From assembly GCF_014174375.1 (NCBI RefSeq), contig NZ_JABEQE010000001.1, positions 186,001 through 250,000 on the forward strand: a DNA stretch of 64,000 bases, in the 5' to 3' direction. Shown piece after piece: positions 27,724 to 37,195 of this stretch (positions are counted from its first letter, which is position 1; each line of letters opens with the position of its first letter). This DNA comes from Gluconacetobacter asukensis. GTDB lineage: Bacteria; Pseudomonadota; Alphaproteobacteria; Acetobacterales; Acetobacteraceae. The translations under genes were made by a program, and so were the position numbers. Below the pieces are notes generated by a model. It saw only the letters and a program-made list of their open reading frames with translations. It was not told the origin of the DNA and did not search any database.

Positions 27724-29079
27724 TCATCCGCCCAACCGCTGGATGCGCCGTGCCTCCCGCGCATGATCGCGCAGGATGTCGCCCAGATTGGCCAATAGCG
27801 GCACCCCGTCCGACACCAGCACCTTCCCGTTGACGATGGTGGTGCCAGCCACTGCGGGCGCGCAGCGCAGCCACGCCTCGACCGGATCGCTCAGCGCGCC
27901 GGCGGCCGCGACCTCGGACATCGACCAGATGATCAGGTCGGCGCAAGCGCCGGGCCGCAAATGTCCGATCTCATCCTCCCAGCCCAGGCAGGCGGCGCCG
28001 CCGCGCGTCGCCATGTCCAGCGCGTCACGCGCCGACATGGCATGCGGACCATGCCGGAACCGTCCCAGCAGCATTGCCATGCGGGTTTCTAGCCACATCG
28101 ACGCATGGTCGGTCGAGGCCGAACCGTCGCAGCCCAGCCCGACACGCATGCCGCGCCGCCGCATGTCCATCGCATCGGCCGTGCCGCCGCCGATCATCAT
28201 ATTGGAGCATGGACATTGCGCCGTGCAGACCCCGGCATGGGCCAGCCGGTCGATCTCGTCACCCGTGGGGTAGATATAATGCGCGACCCACGAACGCGGG
28301 CTGGCCCAGCCGACACGCTCGAAATACTCCGTCGGCGTGCAGCCGTAGATTTCGGCGCAATAGCTGTCTTCGTCAGGATCTTCCGCCAGATGGGTATGCA
28401 GGCGCAGATCGTGCTTGTCCGCCAGGCGCGCGGATTCCACCATGATCCGTTCCGACACGCTGAACAGTGAACAGGGCGCCAGCGCCACCCGCCCCATCGC
28501 GCCCGGTGTGGGGTCATGGAAGGCCGCCACCAGCCGTTCGCTGTCGGCCAGGATCGTATCCTCGTCCTGCACCACCGACGCGGGCGGCAGGCCACCATCC
28601 TCGACCGAACGCGTCATCGACCCGCGCGTGGCATGGAAACGGAACCCGATATCGCGCGCCGCGCGAAACTGCGCGTCGATTAGGAACGGCCGGGGATGGA
28701 CATACATATGGTCCATCGAGGTCGTGCAGCCACCCATCAGCAATTCGACCATGGCGACAGAAGTCGATAGATAGACCGACTCCGCATCCAGATCGGCCCA
28801 GAGCGGATACAGGCCCTTGAGCCATTCGAACAGCGTGCCGTTCGTCACCGGCGCATAGGCCCGGGTCAGGTTCTGGTACATATGGTGATGCGCATTGACC
28901 AGTCCGGGCGTGACCAGCCGCCCGTGGGCCGAGATCACAGACTTTGCCGCCGGCGCATCCTCGGCCCGATCGCCGATGGCATGGACGCGGCCGTCCTTGA
29001 CGGCCAGCCAGCCATTCGCGACTTCCCAGTCGCGATCAATGTAAAGATAAGCATCCCTGATCAACAGATCGACCGTCAT
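27724..29079 (-). CDS. 8-oxoguanine deaminase (amidohydrolase superfamily)
   Basis: This 451-aa enzyme starts at 29079, with GGGGGA 6 nt before ATG. It shows the metal-binding HHH motif (PGLVNAHHHMYQNLTRAYAPV, H64-H66), LHTHLAED, and GCDGSASTD near the end of the barrel. Together with TRGSMTRSVEDGGLPP and VALAPCSLFSV these follow the bacterial 8-oxoguanine deaminase pattern rather than atrazine hydrolases, which are close relatives. It converts 8-oxoguanine to uric acid and ammonia. No uricase or xanthine dehydrogenase is adjacent, so the product's fate is unclear. Confidence 0.82.
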   Translation of the reverse strand: MTVDLLIRDAYLYIDRDWEVANGWLAVKDGRVHAIGDRAEDAPAAKSVISAHGRLVTPGLVNAHHHMYQNLTRAYAPVTNGTLFEWLKGLYPLWADLDAESVYLSTSVAMVELLMGGCTTSMDHMYVHPRPFLIDAQFRAARDIGFRFHATRGSMTRSVEDGGLPPASVVQDEDTILADSERLVAAFHDPTPGAMGRVALAPCSLFSVSERIMVESARLADKHDLRLHTHLAEDPDEDSYCAEIYGCTPTEYFERVGWASPRSWVAHYIYPTGDEIDRLAHAGVCTAQCPCSNMMIGGGTADAMDMRRRGMRVGLGCDGSASTDHASMWLETRMAMLLGRFRHGPHAMSARDALDMATRGGAACLGWEDEIGHLRPGACADLIIWSMSEVAAAGALSDPVEAWLRCAPAVAGTTIVNGKVLVSDGVPLLANLGDILRDHAREARRIQRLGG

Positions 29080-29365
29080 GACGGCTCCCCCGGTACCGAA
29101 TGTCAGGGCGGTGACCACCCTGTCGCGATGAAGCCCTGTCCCGGAGGTGCGAAGTCCGGATCGTCATCAAGTTCGGTACTGAACGGGCGAGGATCAGAAG
29201 TTTTTACCAGCGGACGGCCGCAATGGCCAGACATTCCAGCAAGCTTTCCACACACCCGATCCACGGCCCGTCTTGTCGTGCGCACGGTCGCATGATCAGA
29301 ATGCCGGCCCCTGGCGAGATGGCGCGGATCGGCACGTCTGCCCGGGATATAATGTGGAGCAGGAT

Positions 29366-30640
29366 ATGGCCGACAGATTTCCGACCCTCTGGTTTCGGGA
29401 CAAGACCGGCCTTCTTCTCGCTCTTCTCGGGTCTTTCTCTCTTCCCTTCCACGCCGCGCAGGCCGAAAGCGCTACCCCGACCTTCCAGATCGTCGAGAGC
29501 GTGCCGGAAGAAACCATCTATGGCGAACCGGGTGTCCCGCGTACCCAGCCGGTATGGCTGGACATGATCCGCCATGCCAGCCGAACGATCGATGTGGGGC
29601 AGTTCTATATCGCCGATCGTCCCGGCCGCGCGATGTCGGCGGTCCTTCAGGCACTGATCGAGCGCGCCAATGCCGGCATCCACATCCGTCTGATCGTGGA
29701 TGACAGTTTCCTGAAGGAAACCGCACCGGTTCTGGAGCGGCTGAAGCCCATCCCCAACATCCAGATCGAGACCCTGCCCACGCATCGTCTGACGGGCGGC
29801 GTGCTGCATGCCAAGTTCATGGTCATCGACGGGCGGCAGGTCTTCGTCGGCAGCCAGAACTGGGATTGGCGGGCGCTGGAGGAAATCCATGAGATCGGGG
29901 CCGCGATCGACGATACCGCCATTGCCGGAAGCTTCGAGACGGCATTCGACACGCTCTGGGCGCTGGGGAGCGGCCGCACCCTGCCCGAGGCGCGCATGCA
30001 GCCGCCAGCCGACCGGCCGGTCGCGACCCAGTTTGCCCCCGTTACGCTGCGCGATCCGGGCGGCGAAAGCGTGATCGCCTTCCCCGCCTTCAGTCCGCCG
30101 ATGATGATGCCGGTTACACTGACGGCGGAAGAACCGTCACTGATCACGATGATCCACGCAGCCCGGCACGTCTTCCGGCTTCAGGTGCTGACGCTGAGCG
30201 CCCTGAAACATTACGGACCGAAAGGATACTGGCCCGAGCTGGACACAGCCTTGCGCGATGCGGCAGCCCGTGGGGTGTCGGTGCAGATCATCGTGTCGAA
30301 CTGGGCGCTGAACGAGCCGATGCAATCCTATCTGAAGAGCCTGGCTGCGATGCCGAACATTGACGTGAAATTCAGCACCATTCCACAGGCCAGCACCGGC
30401 TTCATCCCGTTCGCCCGCGTCGAGCATTGCAAATATGCCGTTGCCGACGACGATGCTGTCTATGTCGGCACCGGCAATTGGGAATGGAGCTATTTCAACA
30501 CCACCGTCGACGCATCGATCTTCGTCCACGGCCACAACCCGGCCGCGACCCTGAACCGGATCTTCACGCGCGACTGGACCGGCCCCTACGTCACCACGAT
30601 CGCGCCCGGCGCACATTATACGCCTATCAAGCCGGGCTAA
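29366..30640 (+). CDS. Secreted phospholipase-D-fold protein, PLD3/PLD4-like
   Basis: The 424-aa protein starts at 29366, with GGAG 6 nt upstream, and has a signal peptide ending near HAAQA. It contains two HKD motifs: H148-K150-D155 in LHAKFMVIDG and H354-K356-D361 in HCKYAVADD. These are followed by GSQNWDWRALEEIHEIG and GTGNWEWSYF. The spacing and the segments VLHAKF and FARVEHCKY resemble the animal PLD3/PLD4 and poxvirus K4 group more than bacterial cardiolipin synthases. That group includes 5' exonucleases and lipid-modifying enzymes. The bacterial role is unknown; periplasmic or extracellular action is inferred from the signal peptide. Confidence 0.78.
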   Translation: MADRFPTLWFRDKTGLLLALLGSFSLPFHAAQAESATPTFQIVESVPEETIYGEPGVPRTQPVWLDMIRHASRTIDVGQFYIADRPGRAMSAVLQALIERANAGIHIRLIVDDSFLKETAPVLERLKPIPNIQIETLPTHRLTGGVLHAKFMVIDGRQVFVGSQNWDWRALEEIHEIGAAIDDTAIAGSFETAFDTLWALGSGRTLPEARMQPPADRPVATQFAPVTLRDPGGESVIAFPAFSPPMMMPVTLTAEEPSLITMIHAARHVFRLQVLTLSALKHYGPKGYWPELDTALRDAAARGVSVQIIVSNWALNEPMQSYLKSLAAMPNIDVKFSTIPQASTGFIPFARVEHCKYAVADDDAVYVGTGNWEWSYFNTTVDASIFVHGHNPAATLNRIFTRDWTGPYVTTIAPGAHYTPIKPG

Positions 30641-31203
30641 GAGGCAGAGTCGTCCGCCGTCCTGTTCCCCCTGCCACCTGTCATGCTCGGCAGAACATCG
30701 TCGCGCAGCAGCAACCCATGCATCAGCGCCGCTGCGAGATGGACCAGGACGACGCCGAACAGGATGAGCGCCAGCCATGTATGCAGACGGAGCAATGTCG
30801 CGAACAGGGCCGGATCGTGCGGCAGGATCGGCGGCAGGACAAAGCCCGACCACATCTCCACCGGATAGGCCCCAGCCGACAACATGCCCCATCCCACCAG
30901 CGGCAACGCGATCATCAGGGCATAGAGCACGATATGCGACAGCCGCGCCGCCAGGCGCAGGACCGGCGGCAATGTGTTCGGCAATGGCGGGACCCGGATC
31001 AGCCAGCGATTGACCAGCCGGACCACAGCCAGCAGCAGAATACTGATCCCCAGCGGGCGATGCAGATCGACCAGCCGGTGATAGGCCGGCTCCACGGTCG
31101 TCACCATGATGATGCCGATGAACAGCATCGCCAGAATCATCGCGGCCATCAGCCAGTGCAGGATACGGGCGAAAAGGGAAAAATGCTCGACCGGATGCAT
31201 CAT
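30637..31203 (-). CDS. Cytochrome b561
   Basis: This 188-aa protein has four membrane helices and the histidines expected for two b hemes: HWLMAAMILAML near the N-terminus, HRPLGISIL, and HTWLALILFGVVLVHLAAALMHG near the C-terminus. It is a small inner-membrane electron carrier that takes electrons from the quinol pool. Its ATG overlaps the stop of the upstream catalase-like gene (ATGA), so the two are coupled. Its 3' end overlaps the PLD-like gene tail by 4 nt on the opposite strand. Confidence 0.9.
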   Translation of the reverse strand: MMHPVEHFSLFARILHWLMAAMILAMLFIGIIMVTTVEPAYHRLVDLHRPLGISILLLAVVRLVNRWLIRVPPLPNTLPPVLRLAARLSHIVLYALMIALPLVGWGMLSAGAYPVEMWSGFVLPPILPHDPALFATLLRLHTWLALILFGVVLVHLAAALMHGLLLRDDVLPSMTGGRGNRTADDSAS

Positions 31204-32282
31204 GGTTCTCCCGGCCGGATATCGGCCCCGCTGATTGCGCTCGCCGTTTCCGGCTCTCCTGACCGCAAGGCAAAGGAGCGAGCATAGACCGCCGATCGCG
31301 CGGCGGGGATGGGATCGTCGGAAGGTGCGATTCCCTCGGGCAGGATCAGCGGGTCGTACGTAATGCCCTTGCAGGGGCCGCCATCCTCGCTCTCAGCCCG
31401 AACCAGTGTCAGGGTTCCTGCATCGACCTGCCGACGGCCGGCCGACCAGGCCACGGTCGGATCGGCCGTGACATCCCCGGCCCCGCCGACGGTCACGACC
31501 AGGTGCCAGCGCAACGGCCCGCGCGCCAATGCTTCGATCAGATCATGAAACAGGTAATCGCGCCCCACCCCGGGCCCGGCGGGCGGGCGCGCCGCCTGCT
31601 CGGGAACCATTGCCCACCGCACGGGGGTGGTCGTGCCCTCCCCATTGATGAACGTGAAACTGTCGAGGCTGTTATAGGTATCGTCCGCGAAACCCGAGGT
31701 CAGGGCGCGTGTCTTCAGCAACGCCAGCGCCTGCTGCGTTTCCGGATGCCGTGCCAGAAAGGCTGCCATGCGTGACGGATCGGGCCCATGCGTCTGCGGA
31801 TCGGGGCGCGATGCCAGCAGGAAATCATTGAACTCAGCCGCATTGCGAACTGGAAAGACAGGGATATCGTTGATCCCCATACGCCATTCGCCGCCATGCG
31901 CCGGCATGATCCTCAACGCGAGGCTGCGGACCTTCTCCGGTTCGTCATCCTGAAAGGGCATCCCGCCGGCCAGCGCGAACCGGCCGACGACCGGCGAACG
32001 ACTTCTGAACAGCACAGCACGGGAAAGCGATGCCGCCTCCCCGCTGCCCTCGAACCAGCCTGTCACGCAGACGCCCTTGGCATGGTTGCGCCGAAAGCCC
32101 GGATGCGGCCCATCGACCAGCCCGAATGTTCGCATGAACGTCCCGGAGGTCAGGCGGCCAGGCACCAGCCATCCAGCCGCCAGAGCGAACGCCAGCGCAA
32201 GCAGGGTAGGCGCCGCGCATACCGCCGCCAGCCGGAGCCATCCCCCTTTCTCCGCCAGCGTCTCGCGTATCGTTGCCATCAT
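31200..32282 (-). CDS. Membrane-anchored catalase-like peroxidase (SrpA family)
   Basis: The 360-aa protein begins at 32282, with AGGGAAG about 8 nt upstream. A single N-terminal membrane anchor (LAAVCAAPTLLALAFALAAGWL) precedes a minimal catalase domain. The distal histidine is in RRNHAKGVCVTGWF and the likely proximal tyrosine in RSAVYARSFALR. It lacks the long C-terminal regions of true catalases, as in periplasmic SrpA-type proteins. Coupling to cytochrome b561 suggests that electrons from quinol reduce peroxide at the heme on the periplasmic side; this is known as a recurrent gene pair, but its chemistry here is inferred. Confidence 0.85.
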   Translation of the reverse strand: MMATIRETLAEKGGWLRLAAVCAAPTLLALAFALAAGWLVPGRLTSGTFMRTFGLVDGPHPGFRRNHAKGVCVTGWFEGSGEAASLSRAVLFRSRSPVVGRFALAGGMPFQDDEPEKVRSLALRIMPAHGGEWRMGINDIPVFPVRNAAEFNDFLLASRPDPQTHGPDPSRMAAFLARHPETQQALALLKTRALTSGFADDTYNSLDSFTFINGEGTTTPVRWAMVPEQAARPPAGPGVGRDYLFHDLIEALARGPLRWHLVVTVGGAGDVTADPTVAWSAGRRQVDAGTLTLVRAESEDGGPCKGITYDPLILPEGIAPSDDPIPAARSAVYARSFALRSGEPETASAISGADIRPGEP

Positions 32283-32448
32283 GATGCATGCTTCCCTGCA
32301 ATCTGAGGGCAAACGCCGCCGCATGATCATTATTCCAGTGGAGACAATTTATTTTCGCGCTGTCCTGCCGCCTGGATTGAGGCCCCGGCGTAAAGCATCC
32401 CTCTCACGCCAGACAAGGAACTGTCCCCTGTCCGATCCGTTCAGACAT

Positions 32449-32474
32449 AAAAAAACCCGGCCGAGAGGCCGGGT
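32449..32474 (-). terminator. Intrinsic terminator of the ribosomal superoperon
   Basis: A perfect 8-bp stem (32455-32462 with 32467-32474) with a GAGA loop on the plus strand is followed on the minus strand by seven U residues (32455-32449). It lies 27 nt after the rplQ stop. Confidence 0.88.
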
Positions 32475-32500
32475 CTTTTCATCAAGCCGGGGCGCTGAAC

Positions 32501-32926
32501 TTACGCCGCCAGCCCTTCGTCCGAAACGACTTCCGGACGCGGGCCGCTATCCTGGCCCTTGGCGGACACATCGCGGTCCACCAGTTCGATCACCGCCATG
32601 TCGGCAGCGTCGCCATGACGGATACCCGCGCGGAGAACCCGAATATAGCCGCCATTGCGGGCCTTGTAGCGATCCGCCACCGCCGCGAACAGCTTGGAGA
32701 CGATCACGTCGTCACGGAGCTGCGCATAAGCCTGACGGCGGGCGTGCAGATCGCCGCGCTTGCCGAGCGTGATCAGCTTCTCGACCACCGGGCGAAGTTC
32801 CTTCGCCTTGGGCAGAGTCGTGGTGATCTGCTCGTGCTTGATCAGCGCGACAGCCATGTTGCGGAACATGGCGGCGCGATGGGTGGAGGTAACGCCGAGC
32901 TTCCGGCCGGCAACACCGTGACGCAT
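32501..32926 (-). CDS. rplQ: 50S ribosomal protein L17
   Basis: This 141-aa protein begins [23 protein letters not shown], the standard L17 N-terminus, with [20 protein letters not shown] following. It sits near the exit tunnel of the large subunit. It is the last gene of the alpha operon, 24 nt after rpoA, and is followed by a strong terminator. The acidic C-terminal extension (about 20 residues) is common in alphaproteobacteria. Confidence 0.97.
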   Translation of the reverse strand: MRHGVAGRKLGVTSTHRAAMFRNMAVALIKHEQITTTLPKAKELRPVVEKLITLGKRGDLHARRQAYAQLRDDVIVSKLFAAVADRYKARNGGYIRVLRAGIRHGDAADMAVIELVDRDVSAKGQDSGPRPEVVSDEGLAA

Positions 32927-32950
32927 GATAAAGTCTTCCTGTCTTTCCGG

Positions 32951-33970
32951 TCAGAAGGGCTCGTCGAGCCTCTTGGCCAGGTCTTCGATATTTTCCGGCG
33001 GCCAGGCCGGGACGTTCATACCAAGGGACAGCCCCATCGAGGTCAGGACTTCCTTGATCTCGTTCAGGGACTTGCGGCCGAAATTCGGCGTCCGCAGCAT
33101 CTCCTGCTCGGTCTTCTGCACCAGATCGCCAATATAGACGATATTGTCGTTCTTCAGGCAGTTGGCACTGCGGACCGACAGTTCCAGTTCGTCGACCTTG
33201 CGCAGCAGGTTCCGATTGAACGGCAGATCGTCCTGCGGCTCTTCGGTCCGGACCGGGCGCGGCTCGTCGAAATTGATGAACAGCTGCAGCTGGTCCTGCA
33301 GGATCCGGGCGGCCAGGGCCACCGCATCCTCGGGCGTCACCGCGCCATTCGTCTCGACCGTCAGCAGAAGCCGGTCATAGTCGGTCACCTGGCCCACGCG
33401 GGTCGGCTCGACCTTGTAGGACACGCGCTGCACGGGCGAGTAGATGGCATCCACCGGAATCAGGCCGATCGGCGCGTCCTCGGGGCGGTTGGCCGCCGCG
33501 GGAACATAGCCCTTGCCGAGATTGACGGTAAATTCCATCCCGAACTTCACGCCCTCGTCGAGGGTGCAGATCACGAGATCGGGGTTCATCACCTCGATAT
33601 CGTGGCCGGTCTGGATCTGGCCCGCGCGCACTTCGCCCGGCCCGGTGGCCGTCAGCACCATGCGCTTCGGGCCCTCGCCATGCATCCGCAGCGCGAGCTG
33701 CTTGATGTTCAGCACAATGTCCGTCACATCCTCACGGACGCCGGCCACCGACGAGAACTCATGCAGCACGCCGTCGATCTGGATCGCCGTCACCGCCGCC
33801 CCCTGCAGGGAGGACAGCAGCACGCGCCGGATGGCATTGCCGAGCGTCATGCCGAAGCCACGCTCGAGCGGTTCCGCCACCACAGTCGCTGTGCGCAACG
33901 GCTGCCCGCCCGGCTCGACTTCCAGCTTCTCCGGCTTGATCAGAGATTGCCAGTTTTTCTGGAGGACCAA
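32951..33970 (-). CDS. rpoA: RNA polymerase alpha subunit
   Basis: The 339-aa protein has the assembly N-terminal domain (residues 1-235; [15 protein letters not shown] near residue 40) and a C-terminal DNA- and activator-binding domain ([22 protein letters not shown], then [21 protein letters not shown]). The C-terminal domain binds UP elements and activators. It lies between rpsK and rplQ; the 120-nt gap upstream contains two strong hairpins. Confidence 0.97.
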   Translation of the reverse strand: MVLQKNWQSLIKPEKLEVEPGGQPLRTATVVAEPLERGFGMTLGNAIRRVLLSSLQGAAVTAIQIDGVLHEFSSVAGVREDVTDIVLNIKQLALRMHGEGPKRMVLTATGPGEVRAGQIQTGHDIEVMNPDLVICTLDEGVKFGMEFTVNLGKGYVPAAANRPEDAPIGLIPVDAIYSPVQRVSYKVEPTRVGQVTDYDRLLLTVETNGAVTPEDAVALAARILQDQLQLFINFDEPRPVRTEEPQDDLPFNRNLLRKVDELELSVRSANCLKNDNIVYIGDLVQKTEQEMLRTPNFGRKSLNEIKEVLTSMGLSLGMNVPAWPPENIEDLAKRLDEPF

Positions 33971-34009
33971 GGTGATGGCCTTTCAAAACTGATCTGCACC
34001 AAGGCAGAT

Positions 34010-34068
34010 GGCACCCGTGCGAACGGGTGCCGGATGACACTCAACCCCGCCGGCGCAAGAGCCGGCGG
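34010..34068 (-). other. Tandem hairpins between rpsK and rpoA
   Basis: Two perfect stems lie in the 120-nt gap: a 9-bp stem (34010-34018 with 34023-34031, 4-nt loop) and an 8-bp stem (34047-34054 with 34061-34068, 6-nt loop). Neither has a U-tail on the minus strand. They may stabilise or process the mRNA, or attenuate transcription into rpoA. Confidence 0.5.
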
Positions 34069-34090
34069 AAAACGAATCCGAGCCTGACGA

Positions 34091-34483
34091 TCAGACGCGA
34101 CGGCGCTTACGCGGACGGCAGCCGTTATGCGGCACCGGCGTCATGTCGCGGATCGAGGTGATCGCGAAACCGACCGCCTGCAGCGCGCGCAGTGCGCTCT
34201 CACGCCCCGAACCCGGACCCGACACTTCGATCTCCAGCGTCTCCATGCCGTGCTCGCGCGCCTTGCGGCCCGCATCCTCGGCCGCGACCTGCGCCGCGTA
34301 CGGAGTGGATTTGCGCGAGCCCTTGAAGCCCTGGGCACCAGCGGAAGACCACGCGATCGCGTTGCCCTGGGCATCGGAGATCGTGATCATCGTGTTGTTG
34401 AAGGTGGAGAGCACATGCGCCACCCCCGAGATAATGTTCTTCCGCTCTTTCTTCCGAATACGCGGAGCAGCAGCCTTCGCCAT
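34091..34483 (-). CDS. rpsK: 30S ribosomal protein S11
   Basis: This 130-aa protein has [22 protein letters not shown] and [14 protein letters not shown], the conserved S11 core, and ends [13 protein letters not shown]. It binds the platform of the small subunit together with S18. It follows rpsM by about 105 nt in the alpha operon. Confidence 0.97.
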   Translation of the reverse strand: MAKAAAPRIRKKERKNIISGVAHVLSTFNNTMITISDAQGNAIAWSSAGAQGFKGSRKSTPYAAQVAAEDAGRKAREHGMETLEIEVSGPGSGRESALRALQAVGFAITSIRDMTPVPHNGCRPRKRRRV

Positions 34484-34588
34484 AGTCTTCCTGGTCCTGT
34501 CTGTTCATCAACGCGAGCCGTGCCGGATGCCCCTGGAACATCGTAACCGGGGGCACCCCGCACTGGCCGCGAATGCGGCTGGAGCCGC

Positions 34589-34966
34589 TTAGCGGGTAGC
34601 CTTCTTCTTACCGGCGATTGCCACCGCCTTACCCTTGCGGGTACGGGCGTTGGTGTGCGTCCGCTGGCCACGAACCGGAAGACCGCGACGGTGACGCAGG
34701 CCACGGTAGCAACCCAGGTCCATCAGACGCTTGATGTTCATCGCCACTTCGCGACGCAGATCGCCTTCAACCCGATATTCGCTGTCGATCAGCTCACGGA
34801 TCTTCAGGATCTCGTCGTCCGACAGCTCGTTCACCCGGCGCTCGGCCGGAATCTCGAGCTGCTGGCAGATCTGCTCGGCCTTGGTCGGGCCAATGCCATA
34901 AATATAACGCAGGCCAATCGTCACCCGCTTGTTGGTTGGGATGTTCACGCCGGCAATACGCGCCAC
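34589..34966 (-). CDS. rpsM: 30S ribosomal protein S13 (GTG start)
   Basis: The 125-aa protein starts with GTG at 34966, giving (M)[13 protein letters not shown], the family N-terminus; GAGGAG lies 8 nt upstream. A longer ATG frame to 35035 adds unrelated residues and is rejected. [24 protein letters not shown] is conserved near the end. S13 contacts the large subunit across bridge B1. It opens the alpha operon, behind a promoter at 35155-35182. Confidence 0.97.
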   Translation of the reverse strand: MARIAGVNIPTNKRVTIGLRYIYGIGPTKAEQICQQLEIPAERRVNELSDDEILKIRELIDSEYRVEGDLRREVAMNIKRLMDLGCYRGLRHRRGLPVRGQRTHTNARTRKGKAVAIAGKKKATR

Positions 34967-35154
34967 GCCACTTACTCCTCGTCCGCCCGCGTCACTCGGG
35001 CCCTTAAGATCGTCGCCGGGGCTTTTCCACACCACCGGCTAGCCGGAGCGTCGTGAACGTGCCGGCACCGCCGGTCAACCCCATCATCAATCGGATTCGT
35101 GATCTCTGCTCTTCGTGCCAGCAGGACACGGGAGCCGATACCTTGAGGGCGCGC

Positions 35155-35182
35155 AATATACCCGCGCACCCTTGAGAGTCAA
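35155..35182 (-). promoter_or_regulatory. Strong sigma70-type promoter for the alpha operon (rpsM)
   Basis: On the minus strand, TTGACT (35182-35177) and TATATT (35160-35155) are separated by 16 nt. It lies just beyond the adk stop and about 190 nt upstream of the rpsM start. It would allow rpsM-rpsK-rpoA-rplQ to be made independently of the upstream spc operon. Confidence 0.65.
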
Positions 35183-35192
35183 TGAATAACGA

Positions 35193-35852
35193 TCACTTCT
35201 TTGTGATGCCATCCATGATTTTGAAGACCTGCTCCGTCACCGTGTCGATGTCGGCCATGCCGTCCACCGGGCACAGGCGGCCCTCGGCCTCGTAATACGG
35301 CAGGATAGGCGCTGTCTGCTCCCGATAGGCTGCCAGCCGGGCCGCCACGGTCTCACGCCGGTCATCCTCGCGGCGGACAAAATAATGCCCACCGCAGACG
35401 TCGCAGGTGCCTTCGACCTTCGGCTTCTTGAACAGGTCGTTATATCCGGCCCCGCAGGTCCCGCAGGTAAAGCGGCCCGCGATCCGGTCCGCCAGCGCGT
35501 TTTCGTCGACCTCGAGAAACAGCACGACGTCGATTCGCGCCCCGCGCCGCTTGAGCATCGAATCCAGCGCCGCCGCCTGCCCCGCCGTCCGGGGGAATCC
35601 ATCCAGAATGAATCCCTTGGCACAGTCGGGCTGCGCGATCCGCGATTCGAGCATCGCGATGATCACGTCATCGGGAACAAGCTGTCCCGAGTCCATCAGC
35701 GCCTTCGCTTCCTTCCCGATCGGAGTCCCTGCCGCGACCTCGGCCCGCAGCATGTCTCCAGTCGAGATCTGGGCGATCCCGTAGCGTGCCTCCAGCCGCT
35801 TGGACTGGGTTCCCTTGCCGGCCCCCGGGGGGCCAAGAAATATGACGTTCAC
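35193..35852 (-). CDS. adk: Adenylate kinase (zinc-lid type)
   Basis: The 219-aa enzyme has P-loop GPPGAGKGTQ, the AMP site STGDMLR, GFPRT near residue 85, and a long LID with four cysteines (CGTCGAGY and CDVCGG) that should bind zinc. It interconverts ATP, AMP and ADP. Its start overlaps the secY stop by 4 nt. Placement between secY and rpsM is the usual alphaproteobacterial arrangement. Confidence 0.97.
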   Translation of the reverse strand: MNVIFLGPPGAGKGTQSKRLEARYGIAQISTGDMLRAEVAAGTPIGKEAKALMDSGQLVPDDVIIAMLESRIAQPDCAKGFILDGFPRTAGQAAALDSMLKRRGARIDVVLFLEVDENALADRIAGRFTCGTCGAGYNDLFKKPKVEGTCDVCGGHYFVRREDDRRETVAARLAAYREQTAPILPYYEAEGRLCPVDGMADIDTVTEQVFKIMDGITKK

Positions 35853-37195
35853 CGCCCTCTGCCTTTCCCACGCGCCCGCCGCATCAGCCCCTGGTACTGG
35901 TGAGCCACCAGGTGGGACTGGATCTGCGTCACGGTGTCGATGGTCACCGACACGATAATGATCAAGCTGGTCCCGCCGAAATAGAACGGCACGTTATAGT
36001 GACTGATTAGGACCTGCGGCAGCAGACATACCGCCACCAGATAGGCAGCGCCGATGGTCGTCAGTCGCGTCAGGATCCGGTCGAAATAGGCCGCCGTGTT
36101 CGCACCCGGCCGGATACCCGGGATGAACCCACCCTGCTTGCGCAGATTGTCGGCCGTCTCCTGCGGGTTGAACGTCACAGCCGCATAGAAATACGAAAAG
36201 AAGACGATCATGGCGGCATAGAACAGCATGTAGAGCGGCTGCCCCTGCCCCAGTTCCTGCCCCAGGAACGAAAGCCATCCAGGCATCGACGCGCTGTTCA
36301 TGAACCCCGCGATCGTCACGGGAATCAGCAGCACCGAGGATGCGAAGATCGGCGGAATCACACCGGCGGTATTTACCTTCAGCGGCATGTGGGTCGAGTC
36401 GCCGCCATAGATGCGCTGGCCGACCTGCCGCTTGGGATACTGGATCACCACCCGGCGCTGCGCCTGCTCCATGAAGACGATGAAGGCGATGGTCACCGCC
36501 GCCAGCACCAGGAACACCAGCACGAAGAACGGCGACAGCGCGCCCGTATAGCCAAGCTGGAACAGGCTCGCCAACGCATGCGGCAGGTTGGCGACGATAC
36601 CGGCGAAGATGATCAGCGAAATGCCGTTGCCCACCCCGCGCGAAGTAATCTGCTCGCCCAGCCACATCAGGAACATCGTGCCGCCCAGCAGCGTCACCAC
36701 GCAGGAGACGATGAAGAACAGGCCGGGCGCGATCACCGCCGAACCGGCGGCGCTGTGCATGTTCTCCAGCCCCACGGCAATGCCATAGGCCTGAAACAGC
36801 GCGATCAGCACCGTCAGGTAGCGTGTATATTCATTGAGCTTGCGCCGCCCCTGCTCGCCTTCCTTCTTCAGGTTTTCAAGCGAGGGAATCGCCGAGGACA
36901 TCAGCTGCACGATGATCGATGCACTGATATACGGCATGATGTTCAGGGCGAAGACGGTCATGCGACCGAGCGCACCGCCGGTGAACATGTCGAACATTCC
37001 CAGGATACCGCCCTGGTGCTGCGCCAGAAGCTGGCCCATGACCGTCGCGTCGACGCCGGGAACCGGAATGTAGGTCCCCAAGCGGTAGACGATCAGCGCC
37101 CCCAGGGTGAACCAGATTCGTTTCTTCAGTTCCGTCGCGTTGGCGAAGGAGCTGAAATTCAGATTGGCAGCCAGCTGCTCGGCCGCGGAGGCCAT
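35849..37195 (-). CDS. secY: Preprotein translocase subunit SecY
   Basis: This 448-aa protein of ten membrane helices forms the protein-conducting channel. It shows RIWFTLGALIVYRLGTYIPVPG, the plug region, and TFNPQETADNLRKQGGFIPGIRPG, the conserved cytoplasmic loop that contacts SecA and the ribosome. It follows rplO by 181 nt and overlaps adk by 4 nt. Confidence 0.97.
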   Translation of the reverse strand: MASAAEQLAANLNFSSFANATELKKRIWFTLGALIVYRLGTYIPVPGVDATVMGQLLAQHQGGILGMFDMFTGGALGRMTVFALNIMPYISASIIVQLMSSAIPSLENLKKEGEQGRRKLNEYTRYLTVLIALFQAYGIAVGLENMHSAAGSAVIAPGLFFIVSCVVTLLGGTMFLMWLGEQITSRGVGNGISLIIFAGIVANLPHALASLFQLGYTGALSPFFVLVFLVLAAVTIAFIVFMEQAQRRVVIQYPKRQVGQRIYGGDSTHMPLKVNTAGVIPPIFASSVLLIPVTIAGFMNSASMPGWLSFLGQELGQGQPLYMLFYAAMIVFFSYFYAAVTFNPQETADNLRKQGGFIPGIRPGANTAAYFDRILTRLTTIGAAYLVAVCLLPQVLISHYNVPFYFGGTSLIIIVSVTIDTVTQIQSHLVAHQYQGLMRRARGKGRGR

